Source of the DNA: Alkalibacillus silvisoli
GTDB lineage: Bacteria; Bacillota; Bacilli; Bacillales; Alkalibacillaceae
NCBI RefSeq assembly: GCF_039521975.1
Contig: NZ_BAAACZ010000019.1
Coordinates: 32,300 to 96,299 of the forward strand
Length of the DNA stretch: 64,000 bases
Direction: 5' to 3'
Shown: positions 45,767 through 54,331 of the stretch, piece by piece
Layout of the letters: every line of letters begins with the position of its first letter
How positions within the stretch are numbered: the first letter of the stretch is position 1
The notes under the pieces: generated by a model
The model's database searches: none
What the model was told of the DNA's origin: nothing
The model's input: the letters and a program-made list of their open reading frames with translations, nothing else
Position numbers and translations under genes: made by a program

Positions 45767-46630
45767 ATGAGTTCGCTTAGTAGATTGTTTGGCAAAAATG
45801 AAGCTAAAGCAACAGAGGAACAGAGTGACATCCAGACTAACGAAGTACTAGAGATAGAAGTTAGTAAGATTCAGCCAAACCAATATCAACCAAGAACAAT
45901 ATTTGATGAAGAAAAGATTTCTGAGTTAGCACAAACAATTCATACACATGGTATGATCCAGCCGATCGTTGTACGTAAGTTAGAAGATGAGGATGCTTAT
46001 GAACTGATTGCTGGTGAAAGACGATGGCGTGCAGTATCTTCATTAGAATGGGAAACGATTCCTGCAATTGTTAAAAACATGACAGATACGGAAACAGCAT
46101 CTGTCGCTTTAATTGAAAACTTACAGCGTGAAGAATTAACGGTTGTTGAAGAAGCTATTGCATATGACCAACTTCTTCATACACACGGTTTAACGCAAGA
46201 AGCTTTAGCGCAAAGGCTAGGGAAGAGCCAATCAACCATTGCTAACAAATTGCGTCTGTTAAAGCTTCCGAGTGTTGTCCAACAAGCATTGTTAAATAAA
46301 CAAATTACAGAAAGACACGCAAGAGCACTAATATCCTTAAAAGACGAAGAATTACAAGAAAAAGTACTAACTTTTATTATAGAAGAACAACTAAATGTGA
46401 AACAAACTGAAGAGCGGGTCCAACAATTATTAAACCCGGATCAGGAACAAGATAAAGAAAAGAAAAAACGTAAACCAACTATACAGGGTGTTAATAAAGA
46501 TGTCCGAATCGCACTAAACACAATTAGACAGTCATTGAACATGGTGCAAGACACAGGAATGGATGTAGAAACTGAAGAAGAAGATGTCGATGATTATTAT
46601 CAAATCACTATTAAAATCCCGAAAAAATAA
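45767..46630 (+). CDS. noc: Nucleoid occlusion protein Noc
   Basis: Noc is a ParB-family CTPase clamp that stops FtsZ from dividing over the chromosome. The 287 residues include the ParB N-domain (QPNQYQPRTIFDEEKI, AGERRWRAV), HTH LTQEALAQRLGKSQSTIANKLRLL and a C-terminal dimer domain. Its start region MSSLSRLFGKNE has the amphipathic membrane helix of Noc. A matching NBS is at 8403-8416. The gene is upstream of soj-spo0J as in Bacillus. Confidence 0.96.
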   Translation: MSSLSRLFGKNEAKATEEQSDIQTNEVLEIEVSKIQPNQYQPRTIFDEEKISELAQTIHTHGMIQPIVVRKLEDEDAYELIAGERRWRAVSSLEWETIPAIVKNMTDTETASVALIENLQREELTVVEEAIAYDQLLHTHGLTQEALAQRLGKSQSTIANKLRLLKLPSVVQQALLNKQITERHARALISLKDEELQEKVLTFIIEEQLNVKQTEERVQQLLNPDQEQDKEKKKRKPTIQGVNKDVRIALNTIRQSLNMVQDTGMDVETEEEDVDDYYQITIKIPKK

Positions 46631-46646
46631 ACGTTTTATTGCAATT

Positions 46647-46681
46647 CCCCATCTTTTTTATAAAAGATGGGTCTTTTTTTC
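46647..46681 (+). terminator. Terminator of noc
   Basis: CCCATCTTTT and AAAAGATGGG form a 10-bp stem followed by TCTTTTTTTC, 17 bp after the stop. Confidence 0.92.
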
Positions 46682-46759
46682 TAGCATATAACATATTACT
46701 ATTGACTGTTTCATGATAAAATAATAGATATTGAAATATATAATAGGGCAGGTGACAAT

Positions 46760-47533
46760 ATGGGGAAAGTCATTGCCATCGCAAACCAAAAAGGTGGCGT
46801 AGGTAAAACGACAACAGCAGTGAACCTTAGTGCTTGTTTAGCTAATTTAGACAATAAAGTACTACTTATTGATATAGATCCCCAAGGAAATGCCACGAGT
46901 GGTGTGGGAATTAATAAAAGGGATATGGAAACATGTATATATGATATTTTAATTGAAGAAGAAGATGCTAAGTCTGTGTGTGTTCCATCAAAAGTACCTA
47001 ACTTAGATGCAATTCCAGCAACAATTCAATTAGCTGGTTCAGAAATAGAGTTAGTCCCGACTATTTCAAGAGAACTTCGATTAAGGAAGGCTATAGAAGG
47101 TATCAGAAATGAATATGATTATATCATTATTGATTGCCCACCATCATTAGGGTTACTAACATTAAATGCTTTAACTGCAGCAGATAGCGTCATTATCCCG
47201 GTGCAGTGTGAATATTACGCATTAGAAGGATTGAGTCAATTATTAAACTCTGTAAGACTAGTACAACGTCGTTTGAACCAAAACCTTCAGATTGAAGGGG
47301 TGTTATTAACGATGTTAGATGCTAGAACAAATCTTGGTCTTCAAGTAATAGAAGAAGTTAAAAAGTATTTTCAGGATAAAGTGTTCCATTCAGTCATCCC
47401 AAGAAATGTACGTCTAGGTGAAGCGCCAAGTCATGGAGAGCCTATTATCCAATATGACTCTAAATCTAAAGGGGCAGAAGTATATAGTGATCTAGCGAAG
47501 GAAGTGATGGCGAATGGCCAAAGGGTTGGGTAA
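46760..47533 (+). CDS. soj: Chromosome partitioning ATPase Soj (ParA)
   Basis: Soj is a deviant-Walker ATPase for origin segregation and DnaA control. Its 257 residues start GKVIAIANQKGGVGKTTTAVNLSA (deviant Walker A), with IDIDPQGNATSGVGI and the IIDCPPSLGLLT Walker B. It overlaps spo0J by 20 bp. The ATG at 46760 follows GGCAGGTG. Confidence 0.98.
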   Translation: MGKVIAIANQKGGVGKTTTAVNLSACLANLDNKVLLIDIDPQGNATSGVGINKRDMETCIYDILIEEEDAKSVCVPSKVPNLDAIPATIQLAGSEIELVPTISRELRLRKAIEGIRNEYDYIIIDCPPSLGLLTLNALTAADSVIIPVQCEYYALEGLSQLLNSVRLVQRRLNQNLQIEGVLLTMLDARTNLGLQVIEEVKKYFQDKVFHSVIPRNVRLGEAPSHGEPIIQYDSKSKGAEVYSDLAKEVMANGQRVG

Positions 47534-48353
47534 AGGATTAAATACAATTTTCCAAGAAGTTGATTATTATGAAGAGTCGGTTCAGGAAATTGAGTTAAAA
47601 GATTGTCGTCCAAATCCATATCAACCAAGGAAAGTATTTGACACTGAGGCAATTGAAGAGCTAAAGGATTCAATAGTTCAACACGGTGTTTTACAGCCAA
47701 TTATTGTACGTAAAGGGATAAAGGGATATGAAATTGTTGTAGGCGAAAGACGTTTCCGTGCTTCTAAAGAAGCGGGTTTAACAACTATCTCAGCAGTCGT
47801 TAGGGAACTGTCTGATGAGCAGATGATGGAACTCGCTTTACTCGAAAACCTACAACGCGAGGATTTAAATCCAATCGAAGAGGCAGAAGCTTATGATCGA
47901 TTAATTAACGAACTAAAGATCAAACAAGATGAACTTGCAAGGCGACTTGGAAAAAGTCGTCCGCATATTACTAATATGGTTCGTTTACTATCATTACCTG
48001 AAAGAGTCAGAGCTATGGTTAACAGTAAGGAATTAACCATGGGGCACGCCCGCGCTTTGTTATCAATTAAAGATGAAGATCAGTTGATGTTAGTAGCAGA
48101 GAAAGTACGAAAAGAAGGCTTAAATGTAAGGCAAACTGAACAGCTTATTACGAAGTTGAATGATAAACCGAAGAAAAAGGCTAGTGAAAAGAAAGATGTA
48201 TTTATTACTTCAAAGGAAAATGAACTGCAAGAAAGATTAGGAACCGGCGTTAGTATTCAACAAGGTAAGAAAAAAGGAAAAATTGAAATTGAATATTTCG
48301 ATCACGAAGATTTAGATCGAATTATCGACCTTTTAATTCAAGAGAAATCTTAG
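47514..48353 (+). CDS. spo0J: Chromosome partitioning protein Spo0J (ParB)
   Basis: This CTPase clamp binds parS, recruits SMC and regulates Soj. The N-terminal MAKGLGKGLNTIF stimulates the ParA ATPase; PNPYQPRKVFD and VVGERRFRASKEAG are ParB boxes I and II; the HTH IKQDELARRLGKSRPHITNMVRLL follows. The C-terminus is basic and then acidic. Four perfect parS sites lie near it, though none within the gene. Confidence 0.98.
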   Translation: MAKGLGKGLNTIFQEVDYYEESVQEIELKDCRPNPYQPRKVFDTEAIEELKDSIVQHGVLQPIIVRKGIKGYEIVVGERRFRASKEAGLTTISAVVRELSDEQMMELALLENLQREDLNPIEEAEAYDRLINELKIKQDELARRLGKSRPHITNMVRLLSLPERVRAMVNSKELTMGHARALLSIKDEDQLMLVAEKVRKEGLNVRQTEQLITKLNDKPKKKASEKKDVFITSKENELQERLGTGVSIQQGKKKGKIEIEYFDHEDLDRIIDLLIQEKS

Positions 48354-48364
48354 TCTTTGAGCTA

Positions 48365-48398
48365 TAGTCTATCCTTAAATAAGGATAGACTATTTTTA
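48365..48398 (+). terminator. Terminator of soj-spo0J
   Basis: TAGTCTATCCTT and AAGGATAGACTA form a 12-bp stem with a 4-nt loop and a T-run. Confidence 0.93.
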
Positions 48399-48486
48399 CA
48401 GATAGGGAATAATATAAGTGAAATTGCACCTCAGACTATACTGTTTAAGGTTTTGAATAGAGCGAGCCTTCACTACATATTTTAAA

Positions 48487-48502
48487 TGTTTCACGTGAAA
48501 CA
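48487..48502. promoter_or_regulatory. parS site 2
   Basis: A perfect TGTTTCACGTGAAACA lies 130 bp after spo0J. A half-site TGTTTCACG follows at 48525-48533. The 400-bp gap from spo0J to the DUF554 gene holds this site and parS site 3; no gene was recognised there. Confidence 0.98.
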
Positions 48503-48693
48503 TTTTGCTTGGGTGAGAATTGTATGTTTCACGATCTGATCAGGTACTAATTTATATTTATAATCGAAATCAAGTGCCTCCTTTACTAGTTCATAAAGTA
48601 GAATCGCTATTAATTGCACACAGAGTAAGTTTGTTCTCTTTATTTTTTTGCAAACAGCTCAGCAGAGAGGGTGTGTTTTATTTGTTTTTAAAA

Positions 48694-48709
48694 TGTTTCA
48701 CGTGAAACA
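48694..48709. promoter_or_regulatory. parS site 3
   Basis: A perfect TGTTTCACGTGAAACA flanked by AAA and TTT lies about 50 bp before the DUF554 gene. Spo0J spread from here could affect its transcription, but that is inference. Confidence 0.98.
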
Positions 48710-48751
48710 TTTTAAGTTTGTTAATAAAAAGATGAAAGTGTGGTGGAATGT

Positions 48752-49471
48752 TTGGAGCTGCTTGGACCAATTGTTAACGGTATAGGGATTATAATTGGTA
48801 CGTTATTCGGACTGTTTTTTAGTAGAATTCCAGAACGTTTTAAAGAGACTATCATGAGTGGAATTGGTTTAACAGTGATAATTATAGGTTTATCAATGGG
48901 ATTAGCGTCTGACCGAATTATAGTGATTTTATTAAGTTTGTTAACGGGTGCAGTGATCGGTGAATTGTTTGATTTAGATGAAAAGTTAAATCGTCTGGGC
49001 GCATATATTGAAGCAAAATTCAATAAAGATGGTAAAAATGAATCTAAGATCTCCGAAGGGTTTGTAACAGCATCCTTAATCTTTGTAATTGGTGCATTAG
49101 CAGTAGTTGGCGCATTAGATAGTGGTTTAAGAGGAGATCATGAAATATTATACACAAAAGCATTAATTGATGGATTTGTTGCACTAGTTTTAACAACTAC
49201 TTTAGGAATTGGTGTTATTTTTTCAGCAGTGCCAGTTGTACTATATGAAGGTGGAATTGCGTTATTTGCAACACAAATCGACAAGTTCATTCCTGAAGAT
49301 TTACTTGAGTTGTTTATTGAAGATATGACAGCTACAGGCGGATTGTTAATTGTAGCTATTGGTTTAAATTTACTTAAAATTACACAGATAAGAGTGGCTA
49401 ACTTGTTACCTAGCTTATTAACTGTAGGTATTGTTTTATATGTTTATATTCAAATAGAATCTATGCTTTAA
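48752..49471 (+). CDS. DUF554 family membrane protein
   Basis: This protein has about 239 residues and six or seven membrane segments; the N-terminus ELLGPIVNGIGIIIGTLFGL matches DUF554 (YdfK/YqgA type). Function is unknown, possibly transport. TTG 48752 has GGTGG upstream; GTG 48740 or 48743 are other possible starts. It is monocistronic, between parS 3 and a convergent yyaC. Confidence 0.85.
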   Translation: MELLGPIVNGIGIIIGTLFGLFFSRIPERFKETIMSGIGLTVIIIGLSMGLASDRIIVILLSLLTGAVIGELFDLDEKLNRLGAYIEAKFNKDGKNESKISEGFVTASLIFVIGALAVVGALDSGLRGDHEILYTKALIDGFVALVLTTTLGIGVIFSAVPVVLYEGGIALFATQIDKFIPEDLLELFIEDMTATGGLLIVAIGLNLLKITQIRVANLLPSLLTVGIVLYVYIQIESML

Positions 49472-49641
49472 ATTAATATAAGTGTTAATGGTGTCTGAAC
49501 ATCTTGATTTTGTCAGGGGATTGACTAAGAAGCCCTCATTTCAAGTGAAACTAAGTGCGATAAGTTTATACTATATTCTATTTCCGGATAAACTTTGATT
49601 ATAAAATGAACAGACTTAATCTTATGATAGTGACCCTTATA

Positions 49642-49684
49642 TAAAATAGGCCTTCTCCAAAATTAAAGGGGGTGGCCTATTTTA
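49642..49684. terminator. Bidirectional terminator between DUF554 and yyaC
   Basis: AAATAGGCC and GGCCTATTT form the outer stem with CTCC/GGGGG extending it inward. A- and T-runs lie on both sides between two convergent genes. Confidence 0.88.
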
Positions 49685-49687
49685 ATG

Positions 49688-50302
49688 TCACACTTCTGTC
49701 TTTGTTAAAAAGGATTTGTCATTCAATGACGTTACTTTTAATTTGTTTTTCCTTTTAAGTCTTGAGTCTAAAAGTGAAATAGCCTGGGCAAAAGTTTCGG
49801 ACATTTCCATGATATGAGAGAGTCTAGTGCTCTGTAAAACAGCTAATTGAAGAAATCCGCCAGTATTAACGAAGCCTTTAACATTTAAGTCACCAACAGG
49901 AGGGATTTGTTTATTAAAGGCCGCACCAGGTTCTAAACCACCATTGCCAATTTTAAATGTTTTAATTTGGTCCGTCTGACCTAAAGCTGCATCAATCGCT
50001 ATAATAAAGGGGTTATTATGGTGTTTATTGATGTAAGTTAATGAAGATTGTATGTTTTTTGCATGGACTGGTTCTTTAAGTGTTCCAAATATATGAAAGT
50101 GTTTTATTAGTTTAGCTTGTAGTAGTGTGCCAGTTAAAGGACCAAAACTATCACCTGTTGACCGGTCAGTTCCGATAAAAAGTAAGATAATCTCGTTGTA
50201 GTTCTTTGGGAGTGCATCTTCTAATACATTAGCAATCTTCCAACTTACTAGCCTTTCCTCACAGTGAAAAGAACTTGGACAATCATTAGTTAAATTAGAC
50301 AT
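49688..50302 (-). CDS. yyaC: Spore protease YyaC
   Basis: This 204-residue protein is of the GPR/HybD-like fold: FIGTDRSTGDSFGPLTGTLL, IAIDAALGQ and GNGGLEPGAAFNKQIPPVGD are seen in YyaC. In Bacillus it is a sporulation gene next to spo0J. Its role is likely to be a peptidase in the forespore, not well characterised. Confidence 0.9.
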   Translation of the reverse strand: MSNLTNDCPSSFHCEERLVSWKIANVLEDALPKNYNEIILLFIGTDRSTGDSFGPLTGTLLQAKLIKHFHIFGTLKEPVHAKNIQSSLTYINKHHNNPFIIAIDAALGQTDQIKTFKIGNGGLEPGAAFNKQIPPVGDLNVKGFVNTGGFLQLAVLQSTRLSHIMEMSETFAQAISLLDSRLKRKNKLKVTSLNDKSFLTKTEV

Positions 50303-50384
50303 AGATTTATCTCCTTAATCATACTTTTTAATAGTATATGGATAAGCTTTGTATTTTATACTTAGAACTCACTGGAGGATCAAT

Positions 50385-51407
50385 ATGATAAGAGGTATTC
50401 GTTGGATCGGTTTAATTATTGCAACTATGGTTGGGGCAGGTTATGCATCTGGACGTGAAATATGGGAGTTTTTTGGTCATGAAAGTAGTTTAGCTATTAG
50501 TATTTTTACAATATTATTCATTATTAGCTGTCATGTCATTTTGACGGTTAGCTATGAACTGAGAACAAAACATTATATGCCACTATTGCAAATGGTATTA
50601 GGAGAGAGAGCAGCTAAAGTTTATGATTGGTGTATTTTACTTTACTTATTTACGACGCTGTTTGTAATGATTTCGGGTAGTGGGGCAGCGGTGTCAATGT
50701 TTGACCTACCATTTATTGTTGGAGTAATGATTATGGTATTAGGTTTACTTCTAATTATTCCAAGAGGGATGGACGGGATCTTATCTATTAATCGAATACT
50801 GTTACCTGTGATGATTATTACTCTACTTTCTGTACTACTTTATTTTATTTTTCAACAACAGGTGCCGATAATTTATCAAATTAAAGAACAATCAAACTGG
50901 GTTGCATCTATTCCATTTACCTCTTTAAATGTGTTACCATTGATAGCTGTCTTAGGCGCCATAGGTAAAGAGATCAAAAGTAAAAAAGAAATCTATGTAG
51001 CTAGTATTGGTAGTGGGGTTGTGTTAGGGCTTATATCTTATTTTTATAATATAAGTTTAGTTCATGTAGCTGATCAGCTATACTTCTATGAAATTCCGTT
51101 ATTTGCTATACTGTATGGCTATCCAATCGAGTTATTTTTAATTATGGCAGGACTATTAATATTCGCGATTTATACAACTGCCTTAACAAGTTTATTTGGT
51201 TTAATTGCAAGAGTAGAGGACATATTGAAATTGAGTAAAGGCAAGTTAGGGTTATTACTTATTGGGGTGGCATTACCATTTACGTTTGTCGGCTTCTCTA
51301 CTTTAGTCAGCTATTTATATCCTTTATATGGTGTCATCAATTTATATGTATTAGCTATGCTTTTACTTTTCCCAATTATTAAACGAGCAGAGAAGTTTAA
51401 AATTTGA
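50385..51407 (+). CDS. YkvI-family membrane protein
   Basis: This protein has about 340 residues with ten or so hydrophobic segments; the signature IATMVGAGYASGREIWEFFG at the N-terminus resembles YkvI. That family belongs to the LeuT-like fold superfamily, so transport is probable, substrate unknown. ATG 50385 with GGAGG eight bases upstream was preferred to 50349. No partner gene is adjacent. Confidence 0.8.
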   Translation: MIRGIRWIGLIIATMVGAGYASGREIWEFFGHESSLAISIFTILFIISCHVILTVSYELRTKHYMPLLQMVLGERAAKVYDWCILLYLFTTLFVMISGSGAAVSMFDLPFIVGVMIMVLGLLLIIPRGMDGILSINRILLPVMIITLLSVLLYFIFQQQVPIIYQIKEQSNWVASIPFTSLNVLPLIAVLGAIGKEIKSKKEIYVASIGSGVVLGLISYFYNISLVHVADQLYFYEIPLFAILYGYPIELFLIMAGLLIFAIYTTALTSLFGLIARVEDILKLSKGKLGLLLIGVALPFTFVGFSTLVSYLYPLYGVINLYVLAMLLLFPIIKRAEKFKI

Positions 51408-51446
51408 TAAACTATAATTAGATTGGTTAAGTGGGAGGTTGTTGTC

Positions 51447-51644
51447 GTGGACCAGCAAAGCTATGAACTTAATGACTTAGTTGAAATGAAAAAAGAACAT
51501 CCATGTGGTTCAAATGAATGGAAAATTATACGTATGGGCATGGATATCCGTATAAAATGCCAAGGGTGTCAACATAGTGTCTTAATCCCAAGAAAGAAAT
51601 TTAATAAAAACATAAAAAAAATTATAAAAAAAGAAGAAAAATAA
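51447..51644 (+). CDS. DUF951 family protein
   Basis: This 65-residue protein has LNDLVEMKKEHPCGSNEWKI, MDIRIKCQGCQHSVLIPR, the DUF951 pattern with a Cys near the start and a C-x2-C pair. It may bind zinc or nucleic acid; function is unknown. GTG 51447 follows GGGAGGT. It lies directly before ychF, as the B. subtilis homologue YyzM does. Confidence 0.88.
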   Translation: MDQQSYELNDLVEMKKEHPCGSNEWKIIRMGMDIRIKCQGCQHSVLIPRKKFNKNIKKIIKKEEK

Positions 51645-51646
51645 AA

Positions 51647-51662
51647 TGTTTCACGTGAAACA
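51647..51662. promoter_or_regulatory. parS site 4
   Basis: A perfect TGTTTCACGTGAAACA starts 3 bp after the DUF951 stop. Confidence 0.98.
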
Positions 51663-51710
51663 TTTTATTAAGTTTTTGTAGTAAATAAAAATAAGTAGTA
51701 AAAATGTGTA

Positions 51711-51740
51711 AACAAAGGTCATTGGGCCTTTGTTTTTTTG
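51711..51740 (+). terminator. Terminator between DUF951 and ychF
   Basis: AACAAAGG and CCTTTGTT form an 8-bp stem followed by TTTTTTG. Confidence 0.85.
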
Positions 51741-51837
51741 ATTTTGTTTGAACTTGTTTTTTTCCTATTTAATCTCTATAATTGGTATGACTAATCTTGA
51801 ATATTGGGAACGGAACTTTGAAGGAGTGGAGTGTTAC

Positions 51838-52938
51838 ATGTCATTAACAGCAGGAATCGTAGGTTTGCCTAACGTTGGGAAATCGACGTTATTTAATGCA
51901 ATTACACAAGCGGGAGCGTTATCGGCAAACTACCCTTTCGCAACGATTGATCCTAACGTTGGTATTGTTGAGGTGCCTGATGAGCGTTTGTATAAATTAA
52001 CTGAGCTAGTAAATCCCCAAAAAACAATTCCAACATCATTTGAATTTACAGATATTGCCGGGATTGTTGAGGGCGCTAGTAAAGGTGAAGGCCTAGGCAA
52101 CCAATTCTTATCACATATTAGACAAGTAGATGCAATTTGTCATGTTGTACGTTGCTTTTCTGATGACGACATTACTCACGTATCTGGTCGAGTAGATCCA
52201 ATTAGTGATATTGAAACGATTAACTTAGAGTTGATTTTAGCGGATTTAGAGACAGTTATGAAACGTTATCCAAAAGTAGAAAAGCTTGCTAAACAGAAAG
52301 ATAAAGAAGCGGGTTATGAATTCGAAGTTTTAGAGAAGTTAAAGAATGCATTTGAAAATGAACAGCCTGCTCGTGCTATCGAATTTACAAAAGAACAAAT
52401 GAAATATGTTAAATCACTACATTTACTTACTATTAAGCCTATTCTATACGTAGCAAATGTTGGAGAAGACGAGCTATTAGATGTAGAGAGTAATGAGAAA
52501 GTAAAGCAAGTAAATGAGTATGCTGAAAATGAAGGTGCAGGCGTGATTGTCGTATGTGCTAAAGTGGAATCTGAAATTGCTGAACTTGAAGGTGAGGAAA
52601 AGCAAGAGTTTCTGGATGAATTAGGCATTGAGGAATCAGGGTTAGATCAATTAATTAGAGCTTCATATGATATGTTAGGTTTGGCAACGTATTTTACAGC
52701 AGGTGAAAAGGAAGTGCGTGCTTGGACATTTAAGAATGGAATGACTGCACCACAAGCTGCTGGTGTCATACACTCTGACTTTGAAAGAGGTTTTATTCGA
52801 GCTGAGACAGTTTCATATGATCATTTAAATGAAGCTGGTTCAATGGTTGTGGCAAAAGAGCAAGGCAATGTTCGTTTAGAAGGTAAAGAATACCTTGTTC
52901 AAGATGGAGACGTCATCCATTTTAGGTTTAACGTGTAA
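51838..52938 (+). CDS. ychF: Redox-regulated ATPase YchF
   Basis: YchF is an Obg-family P-loop protein that prefers ATP. The G1 motif is GLPNVGKSTLFN, followed by DIAGIVEGASKGEGLGN; a coiled coil and a C-terminal TGS domain (TFKNGMTAPQAAGVIHSDFERGFIRAE) complete 366 residues. ATG 51838 with AAGGAG upstream replaces a 30-residue longer reading. It precedes rpsF. Confidence 0.97.
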   Translation: MSLTAGIVGLPNVGKSTLFNAITQAGALSANYPFATIDPNVGIVEVPDERLYKLTELVNPQKTIPTSFEFTDIAGIVEGASKGEGLGNQFLSHIRQVDAICHVVRCFSDDDITHVSGRVDPISDIETINLELILADLETVMKRYPKVEKLAKQKDKEAGYEFEVLEKLKNAFENEQPARAIEFTKEQMKYVKSLHLLTIKPILYVANVGEDELLDVESNEKVKQVNEYAENEGAGVIVVCAKVESEIAELEGEEKQEFLDELGIEESGLDQLIRASYDMLGLATYFTAGEKEVRAWTFKNGMTAPQAAGVIHSDFERGFIRAETVSYDHLNEAGSMVVAKEQGNVRLEGKEYLVQDGDVIHFRFNV

Positions 52939-52957
52939 AAAGGGTCTAATATTATTA

Positions 52958-52986
52958 TTGTCAGTGGGATAAGTTTTTGTTATAAT
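52958..52986 (+). promoter_or_regulatory. rpsF promoter
   Basis: TTGTCA-17-TATAAT is a good sigma-A promoter, about 85 bp before rpsF. Confidence 0.85.
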
Positions 52987-53021
52987 TTTATGATGTGAGT
53001 AATTGACAGGAAAAATTACTC

Positions 53022-53054
53022 CTTGCCCTAAACAAAAGGGCCGCTAAGTCCAAG
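53022..53054 (+). promoter_or_regulatory. Candidate S6:S18-binding leader of rpsF
   Basis: TTGCCCTAAACAAAAGGGCC and GCTAAG form a small stem-loop with the CCG that S6:S18 complexes bind in other bacteria. It lies in the rpsF leader, just before the ribosome binding site. The match was made by eye. Confidence 0.6.
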
Positions 53055-53069
53055 AGGAGGTGAAGACGG

Positions 53070-53357
53070 ATGAATAAATATGAAATCATGTACATCATCC
53101 GCCCAGATGTTGAGGAGGAAGCTCGTAAAGATGTAGTCGAGCGCTTCAGCCAGGTTTTAACTGATAATGGTGCGGAGATCGAAAATGTAGATGAATTGGG
53201 TATGCGTCGTTTAGCATACGAAATTAATGATTACCGTGATGGTTATTACGTAGTTGTTAACTTCGGAGGCGATGCAGCTGCAATTGACGAGTTTGACCGT
53301 AAGGCGAAGTTTACTGATGATGTTATTCGTCATATGGCTATTCGTAACGATCAATAA
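53070..53357 (+). CDS. rpsF: Ribosomal protein bS6
   Basis: This 95-residue bS6 starts MNKYEIMYIIRPDVEEEARK and has the LGMRRLAYEINDYRDGYYVVVNF core. AGGAGGTGAAG precedes ATG 53070. It is first in rpsF-ssb-rpsR and probably autoregulated with S18 through the leader. Confidence 0.98.
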   Translation: MNKYEIMYIIRPDVEEEARKDVVERFSQVLTDNGAEIENVDELGMRRLAYEINDYRDGYYVVVNFGGDAAAIDEFDRKAKFTDDVIRHMAIRNDQ

Positions 53358-53369
53358 GGAGTGTTTGAT

Positions 53370-53879
53370 GTGTTAAATCGTGTAGTATTAGTTGGTAGGT
53401 TAACTAAAGACCCTGAACTACGTTATACACCCAATGGAGTAGCTGTCGCTAATTTCACAGTTGCCGTAAATAGACCTTTTTCAAATCAACAAGGCGAAAG
53501 AGAAGCAGACTTTATAAATTGTGTGATTTGGAGACGTCCAGCAGAAAACCTAGCAAATTATATGAGTAAAGGAAGTATGATTGGCGTTGACGGTCGCATT
53601 CAAACGAGAAACTTTGAAGGCCAAGACGGTAAACGAGTGTTTATGACAGAGGTTGTAGCTGATAGTGTACAATTCTTAGAGTCAAGAGGCTCTAACCAGG
53701 GTGGACAACCAGGCCGCACATCAAACCAATCACAACAGACAAATCAAAGTGGATTCCAACCACAACAATCAAACCAAAGTGGGTTCCAATCACAACAGGA
53801 CGCAAAACCGAAAAGTGATAACCCATTCGAAGATAGTGGTGAACCGGTCGATTTATCCGATGACGATTTACCATTTTAA
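53370..53879 (+). CDS. ssb: Single-stranded DNA-binding protein
   Basis: Ssb has an OB fold (LNRVVLVGRLTKDPELRYTPNGVAVANFTVAVNR), a Gln/Asn-rich linker with two similar NQSGFQ-QQSNQSGFQ segments, and the acidic tip DLSDDDLPF for partner binding. GTG 53370 follows AAGGAG by eight bases; GTG 53361 is too close. Length is 169 residues. Confidence 0.97.
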   Translation: MLNRVVLVGRLTKDPELRYTPNGVAVANFTVAVNRPFSNQQGEREADFINCVIWRRPAENLANYMSKGSMIGVDGRIQTRNFEGQDGKRVFMTEVVADSVQFLESRGSNQGGQPGRTSNQSQQTNQSGFQPQQSNQSGFQSQQDAKPKSDNPFEDSGEPVDLSDDDLPF

Positions 53880-53906
53880 AAGGTAACAAAAAGGAGGTTA
53901 TGACTT

Positions 53907-54131
53907 ATGGCACGTCGTGGACGCAAACGTCGTAAGGTTTGTTATTTTAAAGCAAATAACATTACACACATCGACTACAAAGATATTGATCTTCTAAAAC
54001 GTTTCGTTTCTGAGCGTGGTAAAATTTTACCTCGTCGTGTAACTGGAACGTCTGCAAAGTATCAACGTAAATTAACAGTTGCAATTAAGCGCGCTAGACA
54101 AATGGCTCTATTGCCATATGTGAGCGAATAA
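53907..54131 (+). CDS. rpsR: Ribosomal protein bS18
   Basis: This basic 74-residue bS18 has RRGRKRRKVCYFKANNITHIDYKD, then LLKRFVSERGKILPRRVTGTSAKYQRKL and the end LLPYVSE. It follows ssb by 27 bp with AAAGGAGG. It pairs with S6 on the 30S subunit. Confidence 0.98.
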   Translation: MARRGRKRRKVCYFKANNITHIDYKDIDLLKRFVSERGKILPRRVTGTSAKYQRKLTVAIKRARQMALLPYVSE

Positions 54132-54137
54132 TAATAA

Positions 54138-54178
54138 ATGGTGTTGTAAATCTGGTATTTACAACACCATTTTATTTA
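54138..54178 (+). terminator. Terminator of rpsF-ssb-rpsR
   Basis: ATGGTGTTGTAAAT and ATTTACAACACCAT form a 14-bp stem followed by TTTATTT. Confidence 0.93.
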
Positions 54179-54331
54179 TGTGAAGCTTTCATCTTTAAGG
54201 TGTTACACCTGTTCATTGCTTTACTTTTCATGTATGATATATGCAACCCTTATGTAAGGTTTATTTTTACAAATAAAAGTAAAAATTGATAAAATAAAAA
54301 GTATGTGATTAATCAAACAGAGGTGCAAGTT

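Noticed and set aside
48525..48533. Possible fifth parS (TGTTTCACG)
   Set aside because: Only one half of the palindrome is kept; the other half (ATCTGAT) does not match.
53740..53800. Short NQSGFQ-type direct repeat in ssb
   Set aside because: It is part of the disordered Gln/Asn-rich linker that is common in Ssb proteins, not a separate element.
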